From Luteimicrobium xylanilyticum (GTDB taxonomy: Bacteria; Actinomycetota; Actinomycetes; Actinomycetales; Cellulomonadaceae): 64,000 nucleotides of DNA. This document shows, piece after piece, positions 42,557 to 50,349 of this stretch; position 1 is the stretch's first letter; each line of letters opens with the position of its first letter. The notes beneath the pieces are model-generated. The model did not search any database, was not told the DNA's origin, and worked only from the letters and a program-made list of their open reading frames with translations. A program made the position numbers and the translations under genes. Location of the stretch: contig NZ_CP045529.1 of the NCBI RefSeq assembly GCF_009429125.1, positions 868,001 through 932,000 on the forward strand. Direction: 5' to 3'.

Positions 42557-44539
42557 ATGGCCGGTGGCATCAACATCAAGTTCATCTCCGACGTCTCGAA
42601 CCTGCTCCGCGGGACGAAGGACGTGCAGTCCGCGTTCGCCGACGTCGTGGACTCCGTCGAGGACGTGGCCACCGAGGCCACGAAAGCCGGCGGCACCACG
42701 ACCGCGGCGTTCAAGGACGCCGGGGACAAGATCGGGCAGCACGTCGACGACGGCACCACGACCGCGTCGGGGTCCCTCAAGGACCTCGCGTCCGACGCCG
42801 ACACCCAGGCCTCCGCGACCGGGGACGCGTTCAAGACCGCCGGCGACGACATCGGCATCCACATCGACTCCGGGACGAGTGACGCCACGAGCTCGCTCGA
42901 CGACGTCGCCGACAAGGCCGACTCGGTGCGCTCGGACGTGGACACCGCGACCGGCAAGATGGAGCAGTCGTTCAAGGACGCCTTCGACAAGGTCCACACC
43001 GACACCTCGAGCAAGCTGTCCCAGGTCGCCACGGACGCCGAACACACCGGGCACCGGGCGGCCGAGGGCCTCGACGAGATCAAGGACTCCGCGAAGTCCA
43101 ACGCGACCGAGACGGCCGCGAGCTTCGACGGCAGCTTCGACTCCATTAGCGACGGCGTCCAGGGGACCGTCGCCGAGTTCCTCCAGGGCTTCGGGCCGGC
43201 CGGGACCATCGCGGGCCTCGCGATCGCCGGCGGCATCGGCCTGCTCAAGAAGGCGTTCGACGACCAGTCCGAGGCCGCGCAGGCCGACGCCCAGGCCATG
43301 GCCGAGGCGTACAAGGCCGCGATCGACGACATGATCGCGTCCGGCGAGGACTTCGTCTCGGACTCGTTCGTCAACGACCAGATCAAGTCCATCGTCGAGG
43401 ACGACAAGAAGCTCAAGGCCGCCCAGGATCAGGCGAAGCAGTCGGGTGCGTCCCTGTCGGACGTGCTCCGCGGTCAGTCCGGCGACCTTGACGCGCTCGG
43501 CCGCGTCCACGACGCCTACCAGCGCAAGATCGACGCCGAGAAGGCCGCGATCGACGGCATCAAGGACACCCTGACCACCCGGACGGACCTGTCCAACGAC
43601 CAGCGCGAGGCCCTGATCGAGGAGATCGGCGAGCACGAGAACCTCGTAGACCAGCTCAAGGGTGAGCAGAAGGCCGTCGACACGGTCGGCGACTCCTACA
43701 AGAAGTCCGGCACCAAGGCCGACATCTACCGCCAGTCCGTCAAGACTTCCAAGGACGCCGTCCGAGACGCCCAGCAGGCCGAGCGCGACTACGCCGACAA
43801 GCTCGAGGACACCGGCTCCCAGATCGCCGACAACACGAAGAAGATCAAGGACAAGACCGACCGCGACCGCGCGAACAAGTCCGCGATCAACGACCTCGTC
43901 GACGCCGGCGAGGACTGGATCCAGAAGCTCAAGGACACGAACGCGTCCAGCAAGGACGTCTCCGCCGCCCAGAAGAAGCTCCGCGACGACGTCGAGGCCG
44001 CCGGCCGGAAGATGGGCCTGTCCAAGGACCAGGCGAAGAAGTACGCCGACCAGATCCTCGACATCCCGAAGACCCGCAAGACGACCGTCACCCTCGACAA
44101 GAAGACCGCCCAGCACCAGATCGACTCGTTCATCACCACGAACGACGGGCGCCGCATCCGCGTCAAGATCGACGCCACCCGCGGCAAGACCTACCAGGCC
44201 GCGCCCGGCGCGCCGCTCGCGTTCGCCGACGGCGGGCTCATCCCCGGGCTGCCCTCGAGCTCGGACAACGGCTACGCGAAGATGGCCTCCGGCGAGTTCG
44301 TCGTCAACGCTGCCGCGACGTCGAAGAACCTGTCCCTGCTCGAGGCCATCAACCAGGGCCGCAACCTCCCGACCACCGGTGGGGGAGCGACCTCGGTGTC
44401 CCTCGCCGGCGCGAAGCTCGTCGTCCAGATCGGCGCGCGCGAGTTCGAGGGGTACATGGCCGAGACCGCCGCGGCCGTCGTCCAGGCCCACACCGCGGCA
44501 CAGGACCGCGCCGCGGCCTACGTCGGCGGAGGCTTCTAG
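42557..44539 (+). CDS. tail tape measure protein
   Basis: 660 residues, ATG start. Long helical and Ala/Asp/Lys-rich, with heptad-like repeats, a hydrophobic stretch near 215-235 (AGTIAGLAIAGGIGLLKKAF) and the tape-measure ending FADGGLIPGLPSSSDNGYAK, GEFVVNAAATSKNLSLLEAI. The family sets tail length; about 660 residues predicts a short tail of roughly 100 nm by the usual 1.5 angstrom per residue rule. No chaperone frameshift pair (gpG/gpGT) was seen before it. It is the last late gene of the element. Confidence 0.85.
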   Translation: MAGGINIKFISDVSNLLRGTKDVQSAFADVVDSVEDVATEATKAGGTTTAAFKDAGDKIGQHVDDGTTTASGSLKDLASDADTQASATGDAFKTAGDDIGIHIDSGTSDATSSLDDVADKADSVRSDVDTATGKMEQSFKDAFDKVHTDTSSKLSQVATDAEHTGHRAAEGLDEIKDSAKSNATETAASFDGSFDSISDGVQGTVAEFLQGFGPAGTIAGLAIAGGIGLLKKAFDDQSEAAQADAQAMAEAYKAAIDDMIASGEDFVSDSFVNDQIKSIVEDDKKLKAAQDQAKQSGASLSDVLRGQSGDLDALGRVHDAYQRKIDAEKAAIDGIKDTLTTRTDLSNDQREALIEEIGEHENLVDQLKGEQKAVDTVGDSYKKSGTKADIYRQSVKTSKDAVRDAQQAERDYADKLEDTGSQIADNTKKIKDKTDRDRANKSAINDLVDAGEDWIQKLKDTNASSKDVSAAQKKLRDDVEAAGRKMGLSKDQAKKYADQILDIPKTRKTTVTLDKKTAQHQIDSFITTNDGRRIRVKIDATRGKTYQAAPGAPLAFADGGLIPGLPSSSDNGYAKMASGEFVVNAAATSKNLSLLEAINQGRNLPTTGGGATSVSLAGAKLVVQIGAREFEGYMAETAAAVVQAHTAAQDRAAAYVGGGF

Positions 44540-44700
44540 TCGCGATCCTCGCGAGTCCTGTAGTCGCAGTTGGCGCCGGTGCACTCGATCACGACCTTGA
44601 AGCGGTGCGCTGCGTTCAGCTGCCCGTTGGCCATCCAGTTCTCCCGCAGCGGTGCTCCGCAGTTCGGACACTCGCTGCCGCCGATGATCTCCCATGCCAT
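44536..44700 (-). CDS. small zinc-ribbon protein at the element's right end
   Basis: 54 residues, ATG at 44700, convergent with the tape measure gene and overlapping its stop. CPNCG near 11 and C-x4-C in ECTGANCDYR form a likely zinc ribbon. It ends TREDRD. No family recognised. It sits where tail-tip or lysis genes would be expected and is on the opposite strand, so it may be a cargo gene expressed in the lysogen. Confidence 0.65.
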   Translation of the reverse strand: MAWEIIGGSECPNCGAPLRENWMANGQLNAAHRFKVVIECTGANCDYRTREDRD

Positions 44701-44717
44701 GGGATGCAGGATCCCAC

Positions 44718-44755
44718 GGTCCGCCCACAGTCCGCAGAAAGTCCGCAGCACGTCC
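44718..44755. repeat. 11-bp-period repeats, putative integrase arm sites (right)
   Basis: AGTCCGCA at 44729-44736 and 44740-44747, flanked by weaker copies (GGTCCGCC at 44718, and CGTCCGTC at 44751), all in phase at 11 bp. They match the pair inside the left end in sequence, spacing and orientation. The rest of 44701-44846 shows no gene. Confidence 0.6.
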
Positions 44756-44846
44756 GTCTCCGGCCGCCTGAGGCCATCGCCCGCCAGCCGTCGAAACGGC
44801 ACCATTCCAACGCTGCCAGCCCCCACCGTCGGGAGCAGTCCTCTAC

Positions 44847-45341
44847 CTAGCGGTAGTTGACGAACTGCAGCGCTACGTCGAGGTCGGCGCCCTTGAGCAG
44901 CGCGATGACGGCCTGCAGGTCGTCGCGGGACTTGCTGGTGACGCGGACCTCGTCGCCGGTGATCTGCGTCTTGACGGCCTTGGGGCCTTCGTCGCGGATG
45001 ATCTTGGTGATCTTCTTGGCCTGGTCGCTCGCGATGCCCTCCTTGATGGAGGCCTCGAGGCGGTACTCCTTGCCCGACGGCTTGGGCTCCTTGTCGCCCG
45101 CGTCGAGCGACTTGAGGGAGATCCCGCGCTTGATGAGCTTGGTCTCGAACACGTCGAGGATCGCGAGGACGCGCTCGGCGGAGTTCGCGACCATGACGAT
45201 CTTCTCGCCGCTCCAGGAGATCGAGGCGCCGACGTTGCGGAAGTCGTAGCGCTGCGAGATCTCCTTGCCGGCCTGGTTGAGGGCGTTGTCGACCTCTTGG
45301 CGGTCGACCTTGCTCACGACGTCGAACGACGAATCGGCCAC
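44847..45341 (-). CDS. yajQ: YajQ family nucleotide-binding protein
   Basis: 164 residues, GTG start at 45341 with GGGAG upstream. [25 protein letters not shown]-like [11 protein letters not shown] and the ending [12 protein letters not shown] are family hallmarks; it has two ferredoxin-like domains. YajQ-type proteins bind nucleotides and some bind cyclic di-GMP. Complete in spite of the element: the attachment core covers its last codons. Its original downstream partner is probably the epimerase gene, now 14.5 kb away. Confidence 0.94.
   Translation of the reverse strand: MADSSFDVVSKVDRQEVDNALNQAGKEISQRYDFRNVGASISWSGEKIVMVANSAERVLAILDVFETKLIKRGISLKSLDAGDKEPKPSGKEYRLEASIKEGIASDQAKKITKIIRDEGPKAVKTQITGDEVRVTSKSRDDLQAVIALLKGADLDVALQFVNYR
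44849..44862. other. attR core within the yajQ 3' end
   Basis: AGCGGTAGTTGACG, the same as at 30358-30371. On the minus strand it encodes the end of YajQ (Val-Asn-Tyr-Arg); the first element bases supply a TAG stop, so the host gene stays intact. Confidence 0.85.
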
Positions 45342-45388
45342 GGTTGCTCCCTCGGGCAGGGTCCGCGCGCCGGCGGGCGCGGGACGGG

Positions 45389-46402
45389 TCAGGTGATGGG
45401 TTCCACCGTATCGGCTGCGGCGTCGTCGGCCCGGGCTGACGACGCCGCTCGACGGCGCGGGTCGGCGAGGCGGAGCGCCCGCGCCGCCCGCAGGCCGTCC
45501 GTCGTGAGCACGACGAGCGCACCCCACACGAGGACGAACCCGACCCACCGTGCCACGGGCATGGTCTCGTGGAACACGAGCAGTCCGACGAGGAACTGCA
45601 GCACGGGCGTCAGGTACTGGAGCAGTCCGACGACGCGCAGCGGGACCCGGCGTGCCGAGGCCGCGAAGAGGAGGAGCGGGACGGCCGTCACGACCCCCGC
45701 GGACGCGAGCGCGAGCAGGTGCCCGGCGCCGTGCGTCGTCATCGTGTTGTCGCCCTGGGTCTGCAGGTGGACGAGGTACCCGACGGCGAGCGGAGTGAGG
45801 ACGAGCGTCTCGGCGGCGAGCCCGGGAGCGGCTGCGACGCGCCCGCCCACCCGGTTCTTCACGAGGCTGTAGAGGCCGAACGAGAAGGCGAGCGCGAGCG
45901 AGACCCACGGCACGTGCCCGACGCCCACGGTGAGCACGACGACGGCCACGAGGCCGAGCCCGATCGCGACCCACTGCAGGGGGCGCAGCCGCTCACGGAG
46001 CACGACGACGGCGAGCAGGACGGTCACGACGGGGTTGATGAAGTAGCCGAGCGCCGCGTCGAGGACCTTGTCCTCGAGCACCGCCCACACGTAGATGCTC
46101 CAGTTGACGGCGACGAGCACCGCGCCCACGCCGAGGGTGAGGAGCAGCCGCCGGTCCCGCAGGACGGCGCGCAGCTGGGGGAACGTCCGCGTGACGGCCA
46201 GCAGGAGCAGGCAGAACACGAGCGACCAGACGACTCGGTGCGCGATGATCTCGAGCGGTGCGGCAGGCTTCAGGAGCGGGAAGTAGAGCGGCATCGCGCC
46301 CCACAGGAGGTACGCGCCGAAGCCGGCGACGAGCCCGCGGCGGTGCTCGGCGCGCGCTTCGGCCTCGGTCGACGCGGGCTGCGCGGGCACGGGGGTCGTC
46401 AC
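45389..46402 (-). CDS. rarD: RarD-like EamA-family transporter
   Basis: 337 residues from the GTG at 46402, chosen for the -10 element 6 nt upstream. About ten hydrophobic helices, starting [20 protein letters not shown], the RarD signature, and [20 protein letters not shown] second EamA repeat follows ([20 protein letters not shown]). Predicted drug/metabolite exporter of the inner membrane; substrate unknown (RarD is linked to chloramphenicol tolerance in other bacteria). The C-terminus is Ala/Arg-rich. Confidence 0.9.
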   Translation of the reverse strand: MTTPVPAQPASTEAEARAEHRRGLVAGFGAYLLWGAMPLYFPLLKPAAPLEIIAHRVVWSLVFCLLLLAVTRTFPQLRAVLRDRRLLLTLGVGAVLVAVNWSIYVWAVLEDKVLDAALGYFINPVVTVLLAVVVLRERLRPLQWVAIGLGLVAVVVLTVGVGHVPWVSLALAFSFGLYSLVKNRVGGRVAAAPGLAAETLVLTPLAVGYLVHLQTQGDNTMTTHGAGHLLALASAGVVTAVPLLLFAASARRVPLRVVGLLQYLTPVLQFLVGLLVFHETMPVARWVGFVLVWGALVVLTTDGLRAARALRLADPRRRAASSARADDAAADTVEPIT

Positions 46403-46408
46403 CTCCAG

Positions 46409-46414
46409 AGCGTA
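46409..46414 (-). promoter_or_regulatory. -10 element of a leaderless promoter for rarD
   Basis: Read on the minus strand, TACGCT lies 6 nt before the GTG at 46402; no separate leader is needed. Confidence 0.5.
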
Positions 46415-46428
46415 AGGCGGGATCGGAT

Positions 46429-46457
46429 TTCTCAGCGGGGCCCGCGTTGGGTATCGT
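46429..46457 (+). promoter_or_regulatory. promoter of the tRNA-Tyr gene
   Basis: TTCTCA (46429-46434) and TATCGT (46452-46457) are 17 bp apart; the tRNA starts 12 nt after the -10 element. Confidence 0.55.
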
Positions 46458-46468
46458 TGGCTCGCCAC

Positions 46469-46550
46469 GGCAGGTTGCCCGAGCGGCCAAAGGGAGCTGA
46501 CTGTAAATCAGCCGCGTCATGCTTCGGGGGTTCGAATCCCTCACCTGCCA
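46469..46550 (+). tRNA. tRNA-Tyr (GTA)
   Basis: 82 nt, 7-bp acceptor stem GGCAGGT/ACCTGCC, anticodon GTA in the loop CTGTAAA, long variable arm as in bacterial tRNA-Tyr, T arm GGGGGTTCGAATCCC. The CCA end is not encoded. A terminator follows. It lies 1.6 kb from the element yet was not used as attachment site. Confidence 0.95.
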
Positions 46551-46558
46551 CGCTCGGT

Positions 46559-46592
46559 CGAAGGCCCTGGACCTCACGGTCCGGGGCCTTCG
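46559..46592 (+). terminator. terminator after tRNA-Tyr
   Basis: CGAAGGCCC and GGACC pair with GGTCC and GGGCCTTCG around a 4-nt TCAC loop with one T/G interruption, 8 nt after the tRNA; it precedes the convergent methyltransferase gene. Confidence 0.75.
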
Positions 46593-46606
46593 TCGTACCC
46601 GGCGCG

Positions 46607-47350
46607 TCAGCGCACCGGCTTCTCCCAGACCGAGACGTGCGACGGGCTCGTCGCGATGAACGGCGACCGGTCGAAGCCGGCCCAGCGGTCGCGGAGCCGG
46701 AGCCCGGCCAGCTGCGCCATGAGGTCGAGCTCGGCGGGCCACGCGTACCGGAACGGGACGCTCATGGTGCGGCCTTCGCGGGGCCGGTAGTGGTGCGACC
46801 ACATCTGTTGCGTCACGACGTCGTACTCGTCGAAGCCGACGTGCTCGGGCGTGACCTCGAACGGGACGTACCGTTCGCCGCGGGGGAGGCGCTGGAGCTG
46901 CGGCACCCCGTTCTCGACGACGAAGCACCCGCCCGGCTCGAGGTGCGCCGCGGCGTTGCGGAAGCACGCGACCTGGCCCTCCTGCGTCGTGACGTTCGCC
47001 ACGGTGTTGAAGACGAGGTAGGCCACCCGGTAGCTCCCCGGGGCGCGCGCCGTCGTCATGTCGCCGATCGTCACGCCGACGGCACCCCGAGGGTCCTTCG
47101 CGCGCAGCCGCGCGACCATCGCCTCCGACAGCTCGATGCCGTGCACGGGAACGCCTCGGGCAGCGAGCGGGAGCGCCACGCGGCCCGTCCCGACGGCGAG
47201 CTCGAGCGCCGCACCGTCGCCCGCGAGGCCGGCCAGCAGGTCGACCGTGGGGCCGAGCACCTCGGGCGCCGACATGGCGGCGACGTCCGTGTCGTAGGCC
47301 GCCGCGACCGCCTCGTCGAAGTGGTTCGGTTGGTCCGTGGGGATCGTCAT
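46607..47350 (-). CDS. class I SAM-dependent methyltransferase
   Basis: 247 residues, ATG start. Methyltransferase motif I ALELAVGTGRVALPLAARG near 50, motif II GIELSEAMVARLRAKDP, then VAYLVFNTVANVTTQEGQV and HLEPGGCFVVENG. Family members of this type methylate small molecules; the target cannot be deduced. It starts about 80 nt before the divergent tRNA-Thr and ends next to the tRNA-Tyr terminator. Confidence 0.88.
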   Translation of the reverse strand: MTIPTDQPNHFDEAVAAAYDTDVAAMSAPEVLGPTVDLLAGLAGDGAALELAVGTGRVALPLAARGVPVHGIELSEAMVARLRAKDPRGAVGVTIGDMTTARAPGSYRVAYLVFNTVANVTTQEGQVACFRNAAAHLEPGGCFVVENGVPQLQRLPRGERYVPFEVTPEHVGFDEYDVVTQQMWSHHYRPREGRTMSVPFRYAWPAELDLMAQLAGLRLRDRWAGFDRSPFIATSPSHVSVWEKPVR

Positions 47351-47392
47351 CTCCCGAGGCTCCCACCGCGGGGCGTGCGGGAGCCCATGGAT

Positions 47393-47422
47393 TTCACGAC
47401 GGGGCCCTGCGTCTTGTAGAGT
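47393..47422 (+). promoter_or_regulatory. promoter of the tRNA-Thr gene
   Basis: TTCACG (47393-47398) and TAGAGT (47417-47422) with an 18-bp spacer; the tRNA begins 10 nt after the -10 element. Confidence 0.6.
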
Positions 47423-47432
47423 TTTCCGCGCT

Positions 47433-47504
47433 GCCCCCGTAGCTCAGTGGTAGAGCGCAGTCTTGGTAAGACTGAGGTCATGGGTCCGATTCCCATCGGG
47501 GGCT
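47433..47504 (+). tRNA. tRNA-Thr (GGT)
   Basis: 72 nt without encoded CCA. Acceptor GCCCCCG/CGGGGGC, D arm GCTCAGTGGTAGAGC, anticodon loop TTGGTAA giving GGT, T arm ATGGGTCCGATTCCCAT. Followed 63 nt on by tRNA-Met, likely one transcript. Confidence 0.95.
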
Positions 47505-47567
47505 CTGTTGGTGCCGTACAGGCGGCCGTGGGACCATGAGGTCCTCCGGGCGCTGCGGTGCCCACGC

Positions 47568-47644
47568 GGCGGGGTAGCTCAGATGGTTAGAGCGCACGAC
47601 TCATAATCGTGAGGTCGCGGGTTCGATCCCCGCCTCCGCTACCA
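47568..47644 (+). tRNA. tRNA-Met (CAT), elongator type
   Basis: 77 nt including an encoded CCA. Acceptor GGCGGGG pairs with CTCCGCT with two G-T pairs; anticodon loop CTCATAA gives CAT. The anticodon stem CACGA/TCGTG lacks the three G-C pairs of initiators, so it is the elongator (an Ile-lysidine identity cannot be excluded from sequence alone). rpmG follows 150 nt downstream. Confidence 0.93.
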
Positions 47645-47795
47645 CGGAACGGTGTGCTCGCGGCGACGTCGCGCGCGCGGTTCCTTCTGGTGGACGGGCC
47701 CTCGGGTCCGCGCCGCAGACCTGGTGGCACGACGGCCGGCGTCGTGCCCTGCACAGCACAAGCGCCTTCCGGGGGCGCGAGAGGTGGCACCAGCC

Positions 47796-47966
47796 ATGGC
47801 CAGCAAGAGCCAAGACGTTCGCCCGAAGATCACGCTCGCCTGCGTGGACTGCAAGGAGCGGAACTACATCACCAAGAAGAACCGCCGCAACGACCCTGAC
47901 CGGCTCGAGCTGGCGAAGTTCTGCCCGCGCTGCGGCAAGCACACCTCGCACCGCGAGACCCGCTGA
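47796..47966 (+). CDS. rpmG: 50S ribosomal protein L33
   Basis: 56 residues, ATG start. [20 protein letters not shown] and FCPRCGKHT show the two CxxC pairs of the zinc-binding (C+) form of L33. Length typical. Position between tRNA-Met and the MaoC pair is the usual actinobacterial one. Confidence 0.96.
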   Translation: MASKSQDVRPKITLACVDCKERNYITKKNRRNDPDRLELAKFCPRCGKHTSHRETR

Positions 47967-48045
47967 CGCGTCGTCGCGTCCGCGACGTCCGAGACAGCAG
48001 CACCCGCACCGGCAAGCAGCAGCCGGCGACCCGCAAGGAGCGCTC

Positions 48046-48510
48046 GTGCCCGTCAACCCGGAGTACGAAGGCCGTCAGTACCCACCGACCGCGCCGTACG
48101 CGGTCGGGCGCGAGAAGCTCCGCGAGTTCGCCGCGGCCGTCGGGTCCACCCACCCCGCGCACCACGACGTCACCGTGGCGCGGGGTGCGGGCTATCCGGA
48201 CGTCGTCGCGCCGCCCACGTTCGCCGTGGTCGTCGCCCAGCGCGCCGAGGCCCAGTACATCGAGGACGAGGCCGCGGGCATCGACTTCTCGCGCGTGGTC
48301 CACGCCGACGAGCGCTTCACCCACCACCGTCCCATCGTCGCCGGCGACGAGCTGGTGACCGTGCTGCACGTCGACTCCCTGCGGGAGCGCGCGGGCATCA
48401 CGATGGTCTCGACCCGCTGCGAGATCTTCGCCGCCGCCGACGACGGCAACCCCGGCGAGCCCGTGTCGACGGTCCTGTCCACGCTCGCCGTCCGAGGGGA
48501 GGACACATGA
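48046..48510 (+). CDS. MaoC-like (R)-hydratase subunit, HadA-type
   Basis: 154 residues, GTG start behind AAGGAG. Hot-dog fold N-terminal half: YAVGREKLREFAAAVGSTHP and VAPPTFAVVVAQRAE, then HADERFTHHRPIVAGDELV. It lacks the catalytic D-x-x-x-x-H, as HadA/HadC-type subunits do, and pairs with the catalytic subunit encoded next (4-nt overlap). The pair dehydrates 3-hydroxyacyl-ACP or acts in a related acyl pathway. Confidence 0.85.
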   Translation: MPVNPEYEGRQYPPTAPYAVGREKLREFAAAVGSTHPAHHDVTVARGAGYPDVVAPPTFAVVVAQRAEAQYIEDEAAGIDFSRVVHADERFTHHRPIVAGDELVTVLHVDSLRERAGITMVSTRCEIFAAADDGNPGEPVSTVLSTLAVRGEDT

Positions 48511-48932
48511 GCGCCCCCGTGCTCGCCGACCTCGAGGTCGGTCAGGAGATCGGCAGCCGCGAGGTCGTCCTCGACCGCGCGCGACTCGTCCGCTACGCCG
48601 GTGCGAGCGGCGACTTCAACCCCATCCACTGGAACGAGCGGTTCGCGACCGAGGTCGGGCTCCCCGGCGTCATCGCGCACGGCATGCTCTCCATGGGGGT
48701 CGCGGCCCCGCTCGTCGAGGAGTGGGCCGGCGACCCCGGCGCCGTCGTCGACTACCAGACCCGCTTCGCCCGCCCCGTGCCCGTGCCGGACCCCGGCACC
48801 GCGGCCCTCACCGTGACCGGCGTCGTCGGCGCCCTCGACCCCGAGGCCGGGACGGCCCGGATCGACCTCACCGTCGCGCTCGACGGCGTGCGCGTCCTCG
48901 CGAAGACCCAGGCGGTCGTGCGGCTCGCCTGA
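48507..48932 (+). CDS. MaoC-like (R)-hydratase catalytic subunit, HadB-type
   Basis: 141 residues, ATG overlapping the previous stop. YAGASGDFNPIHWNERFATE carries the catalytic Asp and His of R-specific hydratases, and GVIAHGMLSMGVAAPLVEEW follows as expected. Forms a heterodimer with the HadA-like protein. MurB lies in the usual place further downstream, with a regulator/transporter pair inserted between. Region 48933-49038 shows no gene. Confidence 0.9.
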   Translation: MSAPVLADLEVGQEIGSREVVLDRARLVRYAGASGDFNPIHWNERFATEVGLPGVIAHGMLSMGVAAPLVEEWAGDPGAVVDYQTRFARPVPVPDPGTAALTVTGVVGALDPEAGTARIDLTVALDGVRVLAKTQAVVRLA

Positions 48933-49038
48933 GCCGGTCCGGAGCGTCCTCCGCTCGGCCTCGGCTCCGGCACACGCCTGCTCGGCTTCCGCTTCTCGCC
49001 GAAGCACCCCGCCAGGCGGCCTGCTTCGCGAGGTCGGG

Positions 49039-50148
49039 TCAGCGCGGGGCGGGGCCCGTGGTCGTCCCGACGACGAGCTCGACGGGCAGCATGACGTCCT
49101 CCACCTCGTCGCCCGCGACGAGCTGCAGGGCTGCGCGGCCGAGCGCGGCGCCCTTCTCCTCGAACGGCTGGCGCACGCTCGTGAGCTGCACGTCCGCCCC
49201 GAGCCACGGCAGGTCGACGCCGTCGAACCCGGCGACCGACAGCTCGCCCGGCACGTCGATGCCGAGCTCGCGCGCGGCCAGCAGGACACCCGCGGCGAGC
49301 AGGTCGGACTGCGCGACGACCGCCGTCGGGCGCTCGGCAGCGGGCACGTCGAGGAGCGCCCGCCCGGCCGCGTGGCCGTGCTCGACGAGCGACGCCTCGG
49401 TCTCCCACACGGCGACGGGCACGATGCCGGCGTCGGCGAGCCCGTCGAGGCGGTTGCGCGTGGGCGTCTTCTCGACGTCGGCGAGGCGGGAGGCGTCGGC
49501 GAGCCCGGAGCGTTCGGGGAACGCGACGGGCAGCGCGACCACGGCGACGCGTTCGTGGCCGAGCTCGCGCAGGTGCCGACCGAGCTCGGCGGCGCCCTGG
49601 CGGTCCTCGAGCCCGACGACGGGCGCGGCGGGCTTGGCGGTGCCCTCGCCGATCACGACGGGGATGCCGCGGCGGACGAGAGCGTCATGGGTGGGGTCTT
49701 CGCGGCGCGCACCCCAGACGAGGATGCCGACGTCCATGGCTGCGGACGCGACGAGCGGGTCCGCGGCGCCGTCGGACGGGACGGCGGGGATGAGCAGCAC
49801 GCCGACGCCATGGGTGCCGAGCTCGGAGACGAGCCCGTCGAGGACCTTGATGGAGACCGGGTCGCGGAAGGTGCGCGAGACGTGACCGCCGACGACGACC
49901 CCGACGATCCCGGACCGGCCGGACCGGAGCTGGCGCCCGAGCGGGGAGGGGCCGGTGTAGCCGAGCTCGGTCGCGGCGGCGAGCACACGGTCCCGGGTGG
50001 CGTCGGCGATCGGCCCGGAGCCGGAGAACGCGAGGGACGCGGTGGACACCGAGACCCCGGCGAGCGCCGCGACCTCGGACAGGGTGGTGCGACCGCCCTT
50101 CGTTGCATCGGGCGGCGTGCTCGCGCCTGGCTGCGGGTGCGTCGGCAA
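49039..50148 (-). CDS. LacI-family transcriptional regulator
   Basis: 369 residues from a TTG at 50148, picked because GGAGG lies 6 nt upstream; the frame beyond is basic, low-quality sequence. HTH near 27-75 (TLSEVAALAGVSVSTASLAF, hinge-like DRVLAAATELGYTG). A periplasmic-binding-protein-like effector domain fills the rest (GIVGVVVGGHV, QSDLLAAGVLLAARELGIDV, VAGFDGVDLP). It most likely binds the palindrome at 50263 between itself and the divergent transporter, controlling both. Effector unknown, perhaps a sugar. Confidence 0.9.
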   Translation of the reverse strand: MPTHPQPGASTPPDATKGGRTTLSEVAALAGVSVSTASLAFSGSGPIADATRDRVLAAATELGYTGPSPLGRQLRSGRSGIVGVVVGGHVSRTFRDPVSIKVLDGLVSELGTHGVGVLLIPAVPSDGAADPLVASAAMDVGILVWGARREDPTHDALVRRGIPVVIGEGTAKPAAPVVGLEDRQGAAELGRHLRELGHERVAVVALPVAFPERSGLADASRLADVEKTPTRNRLDGLADAGIVPVAVWETEASLVEHGHAAGRALLDVPAAERPTAVVAQSDLLAAGVLLAARELGIDVPGELSVAGFDGVDLPWLGADVQLTSVRQPFEEKGAALGRAALQLVAGDEVEDVMLPVELVVGTTTGPAPR

Positions 50149-50225
50149 CAGGGTCCTCCGGGCGGGTCGCGGCGCGCGGCGCGCCGGTGGTCGGCGGCGT
50201 CGGGACCGGCGTGCCGCTGGTCCGG

Positions 50226-50276
50226 TTGACGTCGCGGCCAGCGTACCCGCACAATCGTGGCTTCGTTTCGAAACGA
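50226..50276 (+). promoter_or_regulatory. promoter and LacI-type operator for the MFS gene
   Basis: -35 TTGACG (50226-50231), possible -10 CACAAT 18 bp on, and the perfect palindrome TCGTTTCGAAACGA (50263-50276) at or just past the expected transcription start. This is a typical LacI-family operator and would block transcription when bound. Confidence 0.7.
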
Positions 50277-50349
50277 TTCGATGCCTGGTCCCGCGGCGAC
50301 GCCGCCGTCCGGCCAGGCGCCGTGCCCACCCGCCCGAGGAGGCTCTCGC

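Larger units (their letters stand above)
30358..44862. mobile_element. integrated compact phage-like element (prophage or satellite)
   Basis: Bounded by the 14-bp direct repeat AGCGGTAGTTGACG. It holds integrase, repressor, divergent operator, excisionase-like gene, a run of overlapping small early genes, a RepA-like ATPase, zinc-knuckle protein, HNH nuclease, terminase, portal, fused protease-capsid, connectors, two tail-tube-like proteins, a gp10-like protein, tape measure and a small zinc ribbon. Size 14.5 kb. Missing are tail tip/fibre, holin, endolysin and a recognisable small terminase. It is either a defective prophage or a capsid-forming satellite. Confidence 0.88.

Noticed and set aside
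46469-46550. tRNA-Tyr as integration site of the element
   Set aside because: No part of the tRNA is repeated at the left end; the only direct repeat pair is the 14-mer in yajQ.
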